This document shows positions 33,776-43,182 of a stretch of DNA of 64,000 bases, in pieces. How positions within the stretch are numbered: position 1 is the stretch's first letter; each line of letters begins with the position of its first letter. The notes below the pieces were generated by a model. That model saw nothing but the letters and a program-made list of their open reading frames with translations, made no database searches and was not told where the DNA came from. The DNA is from Dicyema japonicum (taxonomy: Eukaryota > Dicyemida > Rhombozoa > Dicyemidae): positions 266,310 to 330,309 of the forward strand of contig RDEW01000015.1 of NCBI GenBank assembly GCA_011109175.1, given 5' to 3'. The translations under genes were made by a program, and so were the position numbers.

Positions 33776-33920
33776 ATGGAAAACCATGAACTATCCTTAC
33801 TAAAAACACTTTACTCACAATACATTGAGCCATTTATGTATGTGACTCATAAGGGCCTTCGATCTCTCGGACTAATGAGGGCCTGGATTAAATTTGTCCG
33901 AGTCACAGTCTGTTTTTTTG
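33776..33920 (+). pseudogene. Jockey-like RT remnant, right half
   Basis: Directly after the MULE right end the sequence reads like 'TLYSQYIEPFMYVTH', matching the intact copy's 'SIYKQFIEPCISYTC' (about 7350-7395). This continues from the left half at 25206-25543. It is the evidence that the jockey element was there first. Confidence 0.55.
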
Positions 33921-34484
33921 TTTTGGCGTAAAATGTTCACTTTAAACAAAAAATAAAATTTGTAGGCAATTTTTTGGTATGATAATAAATTGTTGTCGTC
34001 CTTATAACGCAATATTATCACTTTTTTTCGATAGTGAGTCTTTTATATCGACTACTAGAATCACAACGAGGCATGCTACTAGAATAAAGTTATATTGTTT
34101 CAATTTTCAGTAATTTTTTTAAAACTCTAAAAAATTATGACAAATTTCTGAATTGGCAAATTTCCACTAAAATTAGAGTATTTCTTTAAAAATGGCAAAT
34201 CTGAGATTTGGCAAATTTAAGAGAGTTTACTGTATGTAATCAGGATTTTCAACAGTCCCAACTATAATATTTACAAAATGTTTTTTTTGTAAATTTGTGT
34301 CTCATCACAATAAAAAATACATTAATTCTACTAATTCTCACAATTTGATTTGATATAAGTGAAGGTACCAAATTTCTACAGTAATTTTCATTGGAAATTT
34401 CATATTTTAATTTTTTTAAATCAATAAAGTTAGTTTTATTCATTTGATAATAAAACCATAAAATTTAAAAAAAATAAAGTTAGT
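33921..34484. other. AT-rich spacer, no feature seen
   Basis: Only a featureless 64-codon frame at 34249-34443 (minus). No repeat or coding motif recognised. Confidence 0.4.
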
Positions 34485-34838
34485 TTTGCTGATTAGCCGG
34501 GTGGCTTAGTGGTTAGGTGTCGGGCTTAAGTGGCTTAGGCTACGGGTTCGAATCTCGCTGCTGTTCACCTGGTGGAAGGTTCCACGCATCTACGATGCAG
34601 AAATGGTTTGACGAGTGACGCCGTCATCAGTGAATAGTGAATACTCACTGCGGAACTGGATTTGTCTAGAAAGGACACTCACCACAAGAAAAAGAAAAAA
34701 AGAAGTGAAGATCATTCCTTGGTTCTACGATTAGTTAAAATTAACTGTTCTTTACTTAAATAAAGTGTGTGTCCTGCCTATGCGGAGCTATAAAATACTA
34801 TGGCTCTCGTGAAAAGGCTTTATTATTATTTGCTGATT
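34485..34838 (+). repeat. tRNA-derived SINE copy 1 with target duplication
   Basis: The body is 34495-34828. TTTGCTGATT is duplicated at 34485-34494 and 34829-34838. The head is tRNA-like with an A box TGGCTTAGTGG (34502-34512) and a B box GGTTCGAATC (34545-34554), spaced as in tRNA genes. It is transcribed by RNA polymerase III if active. The tRNA-unrelated body ends 'CTATGGCTCTCGTGAAAAGG' plus a TTATTATT tail. This is the only copy here with a complete head. Confidence 0.9.
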
Positions 34839-35019
34839 TTGTATAATGGAATATTCACTTTGGTCATCATTTCAACCAATTCTATTCCAAACTCTGAATG
34901 CGGAAAAATAGATTTTTGTAATTTTTTTCTGGTTTGACAATTTTGATTTAGGCATCTCAACATCAAGAAACTTAACGTGAAAAAAATAAAAATATAACTT
35001 TATAAAAAAATTAGGCACT

Positions 35020-35445
35020 CGCCTTCGAATTCGGTTATGCAACTCTTTTATCGAACCAATTCTACTTTACAACGCGGGGACCTTGGACCACCAAAGAACT
35101 GGAGAAGCTCAACTCTTTACACGGAAAATAACTACGACTTCTCCTGGGCATCTACTGACAAGAACGGATGATCAACGACAAGCTCTACAGTATCACTCAA
35201 ACATCACAGATTGGGAATAGAGTGACCTCGGCGAAATGGCAGCTCTTTGGACATGTCCTAAGATCTTCGGAAATGGAACAAAGAACTCACGTGCATAAGA
35301 TGGAAGCTGAAATCGGGAGAGGATCTGGATGATTTGAGGGCGGTTGCGAGAAACAGGGAAGTATAGAAACGACTTATAGCAAAAGTGGAATCTCAAATTA
35401 ATTAACTTAGGTTCAACGGACATTACTATCACCTTAGAAGAAACA
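35020..35445 (+). pseudogene. Group C-like LINE C-terminal fragment, unit 1
   Basis: Reads with frame changes 'RYETLLYNAGTLGL' near 35035-35085, 'INDKLYSITQTSQI' and 'SAKWQLFGHVLRSSEMEQRT' near 35215-35295. This is the same thumb-to-tail region as at 33060-33120 and 56900-56950. It is 5'-truncated and is duplicated at 37690-38110. Confidence 0.7.
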
Positions 35446-35867
35446 AAGACAAATGTCTACATTTATAGTAAGAAATCTCTTAGAGGAATACTTGACCACT
35501 CAATTTTAGCAATATCACAACTAGTAATTACTATACAATTTGTAATTATTGGAGGGCTCCACTTGTAAATTACTAATTTATGGCGACTGAAAATAACTTT
35601 CAATAGTTGTTAACTGTTTGTGCTTAATAATAAAATTTATGTACTCACAAATTTTCCGTTAAGAAAAATCTAAATATTTAAACTTCAGTAATCTCATAGA
35701 TCAGCGTAGAACAACAGGATTGTTTAATAGTAGTCGTAAAACTTGGTATATTTCGCACTCTTTCATCTCTTATCTGTTCTTCAGATCTAATTCAGTCAGT
35801 TAAACGTAAGGATTAGTCTTACCCCCTCTCAAAGTAATAACAAAAAGGTATTTAACAAAGTTAAAAA

Positions 35868-36297
35868 TCAGTGAGCATCCTCAAAGCTCTCACAAACCAT
35901 AGGTTCATCCTCCTCAATTTGCATTTCATCAACATTAGCTGATTCCGTCTTCTTATCGCTTTGAGCCTTCTTGTACTCTAAAATTATCACGTCATAAAAC
36001 CGTCCATGAAATCCTTGAGAGGCTGTACAAAGGACGAAAATGATTTATTGTTGAGGGAGGCAAAACAGTCTGAGGGTTTCATCATTTTACGGTTCTGATT
36101 ATGAGTTATTTCATTGGCATTTGAGGTTATGTACAACACGAAAACACTGGCCGCATTGGCTATTGCTCTCTTGGCTTCTGCTGAGACCGTAACTCCCTCA
36201 GGTAGCTGATAATTGAATTGAATTAAGGTACCGATTGTTTTAGTATTTTTGTAACAGCGCTCAAAGGAAGATTAAGATCTGTTGGTGATTGAGCCAT
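35868..36297 (-). CDS. POLE3: DNA polymerase epsilon subunit 3 / CHRAC histone-fold protein, copy A
   Basis: Starts ATG at 36297 and ends TGA at 35868. Removing a 26-nt intron (36231-36206) and a 23-nt intron (36000-35978) gives about 126 aa. The start 'AQSPTDLNLPLSAVTKILK' and the helix with 'EAKRAIANAASVFVLYITS' match the POLE3/CHRAC17 histone fold; then come 'KPSDCFASLNN' and 'FVQPLKDFMDEYKKAQSDK'. The Glu/Asp-rich tail is shorter than the usual one. The family pairs with POLE4 in polymerase epsilon and with CHRAC15 in the ISWI chromatin remodeller; it acts in the nucleus. Without splicing both introns put stops or frameshifts into the fold, so the splice choice is firm. The copy lies in the SINE-bounded tandem duplication. 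Confidence 0.93.
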
Positions 36298-36429
36298 CAA
36301 ACACGATTTTAATTCAAATTATTTATTTATTAAATTAAAAAAATAAAATTATATATAGTAAATTTATTATTTTTTGAACTGTGTCATTAGCCAATGGGTT
36401 AAAAAGAACTCTATAATTTCTAAAAAAGA

Positions 36430-37178
36430 ACTCTAAAAGCTGATAAACTATTTATACCTATCGCCTCTTACAAGAAGTTCAATCCAAGAATATCATCACA
36501 AATTGTGTCACTCATCAAGAAACGAGATGCGCTGAAGAGGAATAGAACACAGACCAATAACTCCTACTCCATACGTTCACTGAATACCAAATTAGCTTAT
36601 CCGACCTAACAACAGACTCAAATGGAGCCGCCTAGTTGGACGACTATGTCACAAAAACTCTTGTGCCATATTATGGAAAACACTAAGAAGGATCAATAGC
36701 TTTATCAATGAGGAGGACCACGGAGCTGAGGCCGTTACCCGCAATGCTTCGGAACCCGCACGCAAAATCTCAAACAAGATTATGAAGTACTACGTATCGA
36801 TCAGCCATAAAAATTTTTCTCGTTCTTTCTCGTTCCATATTCCACCTTCTTCACCCCCGATGATGTCGAAAAAACTATTAAATTGCTACGTCCCACTCGT
36901 GCTTGTGGTCCCGACGGTATTTGCACTATTCACCTCAAACATCTTGGACCTTAGCCTATTACATGCATGTCGTCACTCTAACTTATGACAAAGTGTATCA
37001 ATGCCAAGTTAGCGGATTATGTGGAAGCGTTTGCCTTTTTTCTGAAAACCAGATGGGAATAGGGAAGAAATGTCATGGTGCTAAGGAACAGACACTAGTC
37101 AATAAATCACTTAATAAAGTAAATGGAGGTGGATTATATGCCGCATGGATTGATTTTAAAAAAGCATTTGACTCAGTT
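36430..37178 (+). pseudogene. Chimeric LINE fragment: jockey-like linker joined to R2-like RT start, unit 1
   Basis: First part (about 36430-36955): 'INEEDHGAEAVTRNASEPAR' and 'FTPDDVEKTIKLLRPTRAC' with 'GPDGICTIHLKHLG', an APE-type pre-RT region. From about 36985 the frame becomes group B: 'KCINAKLADYVEAFAFFLKT' and 'KCHGAKEQTLVNKSLNK', then 'LYAAWIDFKKAFDSV' (RT motif A), where SINE copy 2 cuts in. Compared with unit 2 a 24-base stretch near 36822 is missing. Confidence 0.7.
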
Positions 37179-37504
37179 ATAGTGGTTAGGTGTCGGCTTA
37201 AGTGGCTTAGGCTACGGGTTCGAATCTCGCTGCTGTTTACCTGGTGAAGGTTCCACGCATCTACGATGCAGAAAGGGTTTGACGAGTGACGCCGTCATCA
37301 GTGGATAGTGATCACTGCGGAACTGGATTTGACTAGAAAGGACACTCCACACAAGAAAAAGAAAAAAGAAGTGAAGATCATTCCTTGGTTCTACGATTAG
37401 TTAAAATTAACTGTTCTTTACTTAAATAAAGTGTGTGTCCTGCCTATGCGGAGCTATAAAATACTATGGCTCTCGTGAAAAGGCTTTATTATTATTTGCT
37501 GATT
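37166..37504 (+). repeat. tRNA-derived SINE copy 2, recombinant
   Basis: The body is 37179-37494. The B box GGTTCGAATC is present; the first bases of the head are missing, as in copy 3. The left flank ATTTGACTCAGTT (37166-37178) is RT motif A, while the right flank TTTGCTGATT (37495-37504) is the one belonging to copy 1. It therefore has no matching target duplication of its own. Confidence 0.9.
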
Positions 37505-37689
37505 TTGTATAATGGAATATTCACTTTGGTCATCATTTCAACCAATTCTATTCCAAACTCTGAATGCGGAAAAATAGATTTTTGTAATTTTTTTCTGGTT
37601 TGACAATTTTGATTTAGGCATCTCAACATCAAGAAACTTAACGTGAAAAAAATAAAAATATAACTTTATAAAAAAATTAGGCACTCGCC

Positions 37690-38110
37690 TTCGAATTCGG
37701 TTATGCAACTCTTTTATCGAACCAATTCTACTTTACAACGCGGGGACCTTGGGCCTAACCACCAAAGAACTGGAGAAGCTCAACTCTTTACACGGAAAAT
37801 AACTACGACTTCTCCTGGGCATCTACTGACAAGAACGGATGATCAACGACGAGCTCTACAGTATCACTCAAACATCACAGATTGGGAATAGAGTGACCTC
37901 GGCGAAATGGCAGCTCTTTGGACATGTCCTAAGATCTTCGGAAATGGAACAAAGAACTCACGTGCATAAGATGGAAGCTGAAATCGGGAGAGGATCTGGA
38001 TGATTTGAGGGCGGTTGCGAGAAACATGGAAGTATAGAAACGACTTATAGCAAAAGTGGAATCTCAAATTAATTAACTTATTGGTTCCACGGACATTACT
38101 ATCTCCTTAG
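37690..38110 (+). pseudogene. Group C-like LINE C-terminal fragment, unit 2
   Basis: Duplicate of 35020-35445 with minor changes, such as six extra bases ('GGCCTA') near 37750. Confidence 0.7.
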
Positions 38111-38540
38111 AAGAAACAAAGACAAATGTTTACATTTATAGTAAGAAATCTCTTAGAGGAATACTTGACCACTCAATCTTAGCAATATCACAACTAGTAA
38201 TTACTATACAATTTGTAATTATTGGAGGGCTCCACTTGTAAATTACTAATTTATGGCGACTGAAAGCAACTTTCAATAGTTGTTAACTGTTTGTGCTTAA
38301 TAATAAAATTTATGTACTCACAAATTTTCCGTTAAGAAAAATCTCAATATTTAAACTTAAGTAATCTCATAGATCAGCGTAGAACAACAGGATTGTTTAA
38401 TAGCAGTCGTAAAACTTGGTATATTTCGCACACATTCATCTCTTATCTGTTCTTCAGATCTAATTCAGTCAGTTAAACGAAAGGACTAGCCTTAACCCCT
38501 CTCAAAGTAATAACAAAAAGGTATTTAACAAAGTTAAAAA

Positions 38541-38970
38541 TCAGTGAGCATCCTCAAAGCTCTCACAAACCATAGGTTCATCCTCCTCAATTTGCATTTC
38601 ATCAACATTAGCTGATTCCGTCTTCTTATCGCTCTGAGCCTTCTTGTACTCTAAAATTATCACGTCATAAAACCTTCCATGAAATCCTTGAGAGGCTGTA
38701 CAAAGGACGAAAATGATTTATTGTTGAGGGAGGCAAAACAGTCTGAGGGTTTCATCATTTTACGGTTCTGATTATGAGTTATTTCATTGGCATTTGAGGT
38801 TATGTACAACACGAAAACACTGGCCGCATTGGCTATTGCTCTCTTGGCTTCTGCTGAGACCGTAACTCCCTCAGGTAGCTGATAATTGAATTGAATTAAG
38901 GTACCGATTGTTTTAGTATTTTTGTAACCGCGCTCAAAGGAAGATTAAGATCTGTTGGTGATTGAGCCAT
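38541..38970 (-). CDS. POLE3: DNA polymerase epsilon subunit 3 / CHRAC histone-fold protein, copy B
   Basis: Start ATG at 38970, stop at 38541; introns 38904-38879 (26 nt) and 38673-38651 (23 nt). It is identical in layout to copy A. By eye the coding differences are few: GTT/GTG context near codon 15 and CAA/CAG near codon 97 are silent, and Asp becomes Glu at the exon 2/3 boundary ('DFMD' compared with 'DFME'). Both copies are intact, so either or both may be expressed. 5' flanks are also duplicated, so promoter differences would be small. Confidence 0.93.
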
Positions 38971-39119
38971 CAAACACGATTTTAATTCAAATTATTTATT
39001 TATTAAATTAAAAAATAAAATTATATATAGTAAATTTATTATTTTTTGAACTGTGTCATTAGCCAATGGGTTAAAAAGAACTCTATAATTTCTAAAAAAG
39101 AACTCTAAAAGCTGATAAA

Positions 39120-39875
39120 CTATTTATACCTATCGCCTCTTACAAGAAGTTCAATCCAAGAATATCATCACAAATTGTGTCACTCATCAAGAAACGAGAT
39201 GCGCTGAAGAGGAATAGAACACAGACTAATAACTCCTACTCCATACGTTCACTGAATACCAAATTAGCATATCCGAACTAACAACAGACTCAAATGGAGC
39301 CGCCTAGTTGGACGACTATATCACAAAAACTCTTGTGCCACATTTTGGAAAACACTAAGAAGGATCAATAGCCTTATCAATGAGGAAGACCACGGAGTTG
39401 AGGCCGTTACCCGTAATGCTTCGGAACCCGCACGAAAACTCTCAAACAAGATTATGAAGTACTACGTATCGATCAGCCATAAAAATTTTTCTCGTTCTAC
39501 ACCTGTTGAACGGCGCCGGTCACAACAAGAACCATATTCCACCTTCTTCACCCCCGATGATGTTGAAAAAACTATTAAATTGCTATGTCCCACTCGTGCT
39601 TGTGGTCCCGACGGTATTTGCACTATTCACCTCAAACATCTTGGACCTTAGCCTATTACATGCATGTCGTCACTCTAACTTATGACAAAGTGTATCAATG
39701 CCAAGTTAGCGGATTATGTGGAAGCGTTTGCCTTTTTTCTGAAAACCAGATGGGAACAGGGAAGAAATGTCATGGTGCTAAGGAACAGGCACTAGTCAAT
39801 AAATCACTTAATAAAGTAAATGGAGGTGGATTATATGCCGCATGGATTGATTTTAAAAAAGCATTTGACTCGGTT
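39120..39875 (+). pseudogene. Chimeric LINE fragment, unit 2 (continues past SINE 3)
   Basis: Same composition as 36430-37178, with the extra 'TPVERRRSQQEPYST' stretch before 'FFTPDDVEKTIKLLCP'. The R2-like part runs to 'WIDFKKAFDSV' at 39875. It is interrupted by SINE copy 3 and resumes at 40183 with the duplicated ATTTGACTC. Confidence 0.75.
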
Positions 39876-40195
39876 ATAGTGGTTAGGTGTCGGGCTTAAG
39901 TGGCTTAGGCTACGGGTTCGAATCTCGCTGCTGTTTACCTGGTGAAGGTTCCACGCATCTACGATGCAGAAAGGGTTTGACGAGTGACGCCGTCATCAGT
40001 GGATACTCACTGCGGAACTGGATTGACTAGAAAGGACACTCACACAAGAAAAAAAAGAAGTGAAGATCATTCCTTGGTTCTACGATTAGTTAAAATTAAC
40101 TGTTCTTTACTTAAAATAAAGTGTGTGTCCTGCCTATGCGGAGCTATAAATACTATGGCTCTCGTGAAAAGGCTTTATTATTATTTGACTCTGTT
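39863..40195 (+). repeat. tRNA-derived SINE copy 3, inserted in RT motif A with target duplication
   Basis: The body is 39876-40182, flanked by ATTTGACTCGGTT (39863-39875) and ATTTGACTCTGTT (40183-40195), a 13-bp duplication with one mismatch. The duplication covers the codons for FDSV of RT motif A. Removing the SINE and one repeat restores 'FKKAFDSVDHIFL'. The head starts a few bases inside the A box region; the B box is intact. Confidence 0.92.
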
Positions 40196-41985
40196 GACCA
40201 CATTTTTTTAATAGAAGTCTCTGGAATTCCCGAATGGATTATTAAAGTTGTGAGATTACTGATTATGCATTGGAGAGTGAAACTAATCTTGAATAATGAA
40301 AATATTCGTGATATTCAGATTGAATAGTCTATCCCCATGTTATTTGTCTTAGTGCTTGACCAACTTTGCCGTTTATTGACATATAAGTATCCAAAAGTCT
40401 CCGTTTTACATAATCAGTCTGTCTCGTCATTCTCAACTAATCATCTTTTATTTATTGACGATTTAAAACTTATTTCGACTAGTGAAGATGTTATTGTCAA
40501 GATGATGGAAGATGTTAATTTGTACTTCAGTGCTGTGGGGCTGGAAAAGAATCTAGAAAAGTCCGCTACAAATGTCTTGTTGTTATCAGATGAAGCCAAG
40601 TTATTAGAGGGAATGGATGGATATAAATACCTCGGTGTATTGGAAGGTCCTTCCGGACAAATTCAAAAGCCAGAAATGTTAAAAATAATTTCTTCGCAAG
40701 TAAACCAGAGTATTGAAAAACCGGTGAATACCAAACTAAATGCAGTGAATTTGTTTAAGGATATTAACGAGCATGCTCTGTCTTTATATAACTATTATAT
40801 TGGACTCATTAATGTATAACCCTGTGAATACGATTTGATTGACTCAGCTATCCGCACCATATTGATTAAACATCGAGTCCATCTCAAACCTGCATGCAAG
40901 CAGAGGCTTTATTTAACGGAATTACCTGAGAGGGCTACGCTCAATCTCTCTACTAAGTAAGATGTTATATAGAATTTTTCATGATTTGAAACTCAGAAGT
41001 ACTGTTTGCCGTAGAAGTGCCGCAATTCTTCAAGCCGAAATTTCGGAGAAAACACATTTGGCATTAATTGAAGAATTTCTAAGGCACAAGTAATCTGTTT
41101 GCGACACTTCTGAGTTGGATATAAAATTGATATCGAACATGCAAAAAGAAGGTTTAATGAATTAAATAAGATTGAAGAATTTGTTGGAGGATTATGTGAA
41201 TATAGAGCATTCCTCTCATTGGCTTCTAATAGGAATAACTCCCAAGGTCGAAAGCCTTATTCTGCCTTATTCAAGATAGGAATCTGTTCTTTGGAGAACA
41301 AAATGCAATGTGCACCCATTGTAAAAAATGGAAAAAGACCGTGGATCATTGTGCCACAAGGTGTGAAAAGACGTTGCATGGGGATTATGTAAGAAGACAT
41401 AACGAAGTCGTGAGGTGTCTATATTTCCACTTTTGCAGAGAGTTTGGTCTCAAAAACTAGAAAAAACTGAAGAATCATTCAGTGCAATCCATTGTAATGA
41501 ATGACTCAGTTGAAATCAGAGTTGACACTTTATCAAAACGGACATAATTATTGAGCATAACAAGCCAGACCTGTTTGTTTTTGATGAAAAGAGAAACAAA
41601 ATTACCTTGGTCGAAGTGGAATAACATCTCCCAAAATCTACAGCAGGTGGAATGCGAAAAGCTGAGGAGTAGGACTTCTTTTCAAAGAGCTGGAGATGAT
41701 ACACTACGCAGAGGTCAAGATTGTCCCGATTGTACTCACTCGGGATGGCCTAGTGACTTCACATTCGTGGAAGTATGCCAGATCTTTGAATATAAGTGAA
41801 AGAACGTATGCGTATGTCCAATCGCTGTTAATCAAGAAGACTTTGGAGAGTATGATTGTATCATATAGGAACCAAGTCGAGTTATGATAAACTTAATGAA
41901 GAAATAAATGATATTTACTCTCGGTCTGATTATGAAGAAATTCAAGAGAAGAGTCTGAGCACACACACAATTTTTTATTAAATTA
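40183..41985 (+). pseudogene. R2-like (group B) RT, zinc finger and endonuclease, largest copy
   Basis: Continues from motif A: 'DHIFLIEVSGIPEWIIKVVR', a stop at 40326, then 'LFVLVLDQLCRLLTYKYPK', 'HLLFIDDLKLISTSEDVIVK' (FIDD box, 40440-40500), 'GLEKNLEKSATNVL' and 'GYKYLGVLEGP', 'HALSLYNYYIGLIN'. After frameshifts: 'CTHCKKWKKTVDHCATRC' (CX2CX8HX4C, about 41310-41365) with 'DYVRRHNEVVRCLYFHFCR', then 'VEIRVDTL', 'IIEHNKPDLFVFDEKRNK' (PD motif) and 'ITLVEV', the catalytic E of the endonuclease. The order RT, CCHC finger, restriction-like endonuclease is that of R2-type elements. Stops at 40326, 40818 and later show it is inactive. Confidence 0.85.
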
Positions 41986-41989
41986 AAAA

Positions 41990-43182
41990 TTGTCCAACTG
42001 TAATAAAGAGAATATAATTTTAATTTTTAACCAATTTGCGAAGATTCACTAAATTATATAAAACATGGTCAAATTTACAGACCACGTGGTACCACATGAC
42101 TACTTGATTAAAGATTTCTCTTCCTCCCCTCCGGTGGTGTCATTGGATCCACATTACTCAGGAGACGTCCAATGTCTGTCATGATTCTCAACATTCAGAT
42201 CCACCAGAAAGCGGTAAAACTCATCCTATTCATTTTATCGAATATCGACGAGACACTAGAAGAGTTAAACAAAAGCCTCAGTTGTCTTTCGTGGACTACA
42301 ATGATTGTATAGCTTGACTCTTTTATTTTGTTGATTTGTGGTTAAATAAAATCCTAAATGTTTTCACGTGAACTTTAATAATACCACAAAGCTAACGTGG
42401 AGATAAAACAATAGCATTTATCAGCGAATGTGGTACTGAATAACTTGATAAAAGTCACTGATGCCTAAGGCTTATTTTTGTATTATTAGTGATTGTTTTG
42501 CTTGTGTACGACCCTCACCTTTGCTCTCCGTTAAGTTGGTGGCATAATTTAAATTTCCCAAGTTTTCAATTATAGCCATTACAACATGAACTGTCAAATC
42601 TGACATAAATCTTTAAGAAATCATATAAATCGTTCTCACTGCATGGATGATCATTTTAATATTATTAAACTATAAAAACACTAAAGACAAGTTAAATAAA
42701 TCCAATCAATCACCACATCTCTAAAATTACGAGATATCCCAATGATTCCATGGTTTCCTAATGAATTCTTGGAGATGTGAGCTTTTGTACTTGTGGGTTA
42801 TACAGTTTCTCCCATTGATTGACAGAACAGACAGTAAATAAACCGGATTACTCTAAACTTGACAAATTTTAAGTATTTTAGCAAGCAATTTTAGTGATTG
42901 AGAGCACATCCCCCTTATGATGGATTGAGCTCCATTCCTCTTCTCGAATGCCCATCCTCCTTTTTGCTAGTAACAATCCGATGGAACGTAGGAAGAAAAG
43001 TGGCTTGTATCCTATAATCCCGAGTACTTTTTAACAGCAAATTTTATCGAATATTTTTAGAGTCTCAAAAAACTGAAAATCTAAAATTTACCGCAAAGCG
43101 TTCTTGCTAATTGCAGTTTATCTAACCATTAATTGATTTAATTTGTCAATCATTTAATGCAATTACTGCGTATTATTCAGCG
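41990..43182. other. 3' flank of the R2-like copy and upstream region of integrin beta
   Basis: At 42080-42185 a stretch ('TGATTAAAGATTTCTCTTCC' and 'GTGTCATTGGATCCAC') recurs in two separated pieces around the R2-like fragment at 28.8-29.8 kb, so it is a repeat or a shared 3' region. The remaining 900 bases before 43183 are AT-rich, with no recognised element. Confidence 0.4.

Larger units (their letters stand above)
25534..33785 (-). mobile_element. Mutator-like (MULE) transposon with 9-10 bp target duplication, hosting a nested hAT
   Basis: The element is 25544-33775. Its ends are inverted repeats: left 'CCATTCAAAATGG...' and 'CTCCAATTAATTTTCTCTGG' compared with the right end read inward. 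The match continues through 'AAGTTCATCAATAAACATCA' and 'ACATCTTTAGGTAAAAAAGT', about 150-200 bp. The flanks carry the same ATGGAAAACC (25534-25543 and 33776-33785), and both flanks are jockey RT sequence that becomes continuous when the element is removed. A 9-10 bp duplication and long inverted ends fit MULEs, and a MULE transposase remnant lies on the minus strand at 25975-26670. Without the nested hAT only about 1.4 kb of the MULE remains. Confidence 0.75.
34511..39880. repeat. 2.67-kb tandem duplication carrying POLE3, bounded by SINEs
   Basis: Unit 1 (34511-37183) and unit 2 (37184-39880) are near-identical in order and sequence: SINE, spacer, LINE C-terminal fragment, POLE3 on the minus strand, LINE RT 5' fragment. 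A third SINE starts the next boundary. The offset between matching POLE3 bases is exactly 2673. Small indels distinguish the units, for example 24 bases near 39500 that are absent at 36822. SINE copy 2 has the left flank of copy 3 (ATTTGACTC) and the right flank of copy 1 (TTTGCTGATT), as expected for a recombinant. Confidence 0.92.

Noticed and set aside
34495-34566. Possible functional tRNA gene
   Set aside because: The A and B boxes are good, but the 3' acceptor stem does not close, and the same head with the same 250-bp body recurs at other loci with target duplications, so it is a SINE head.
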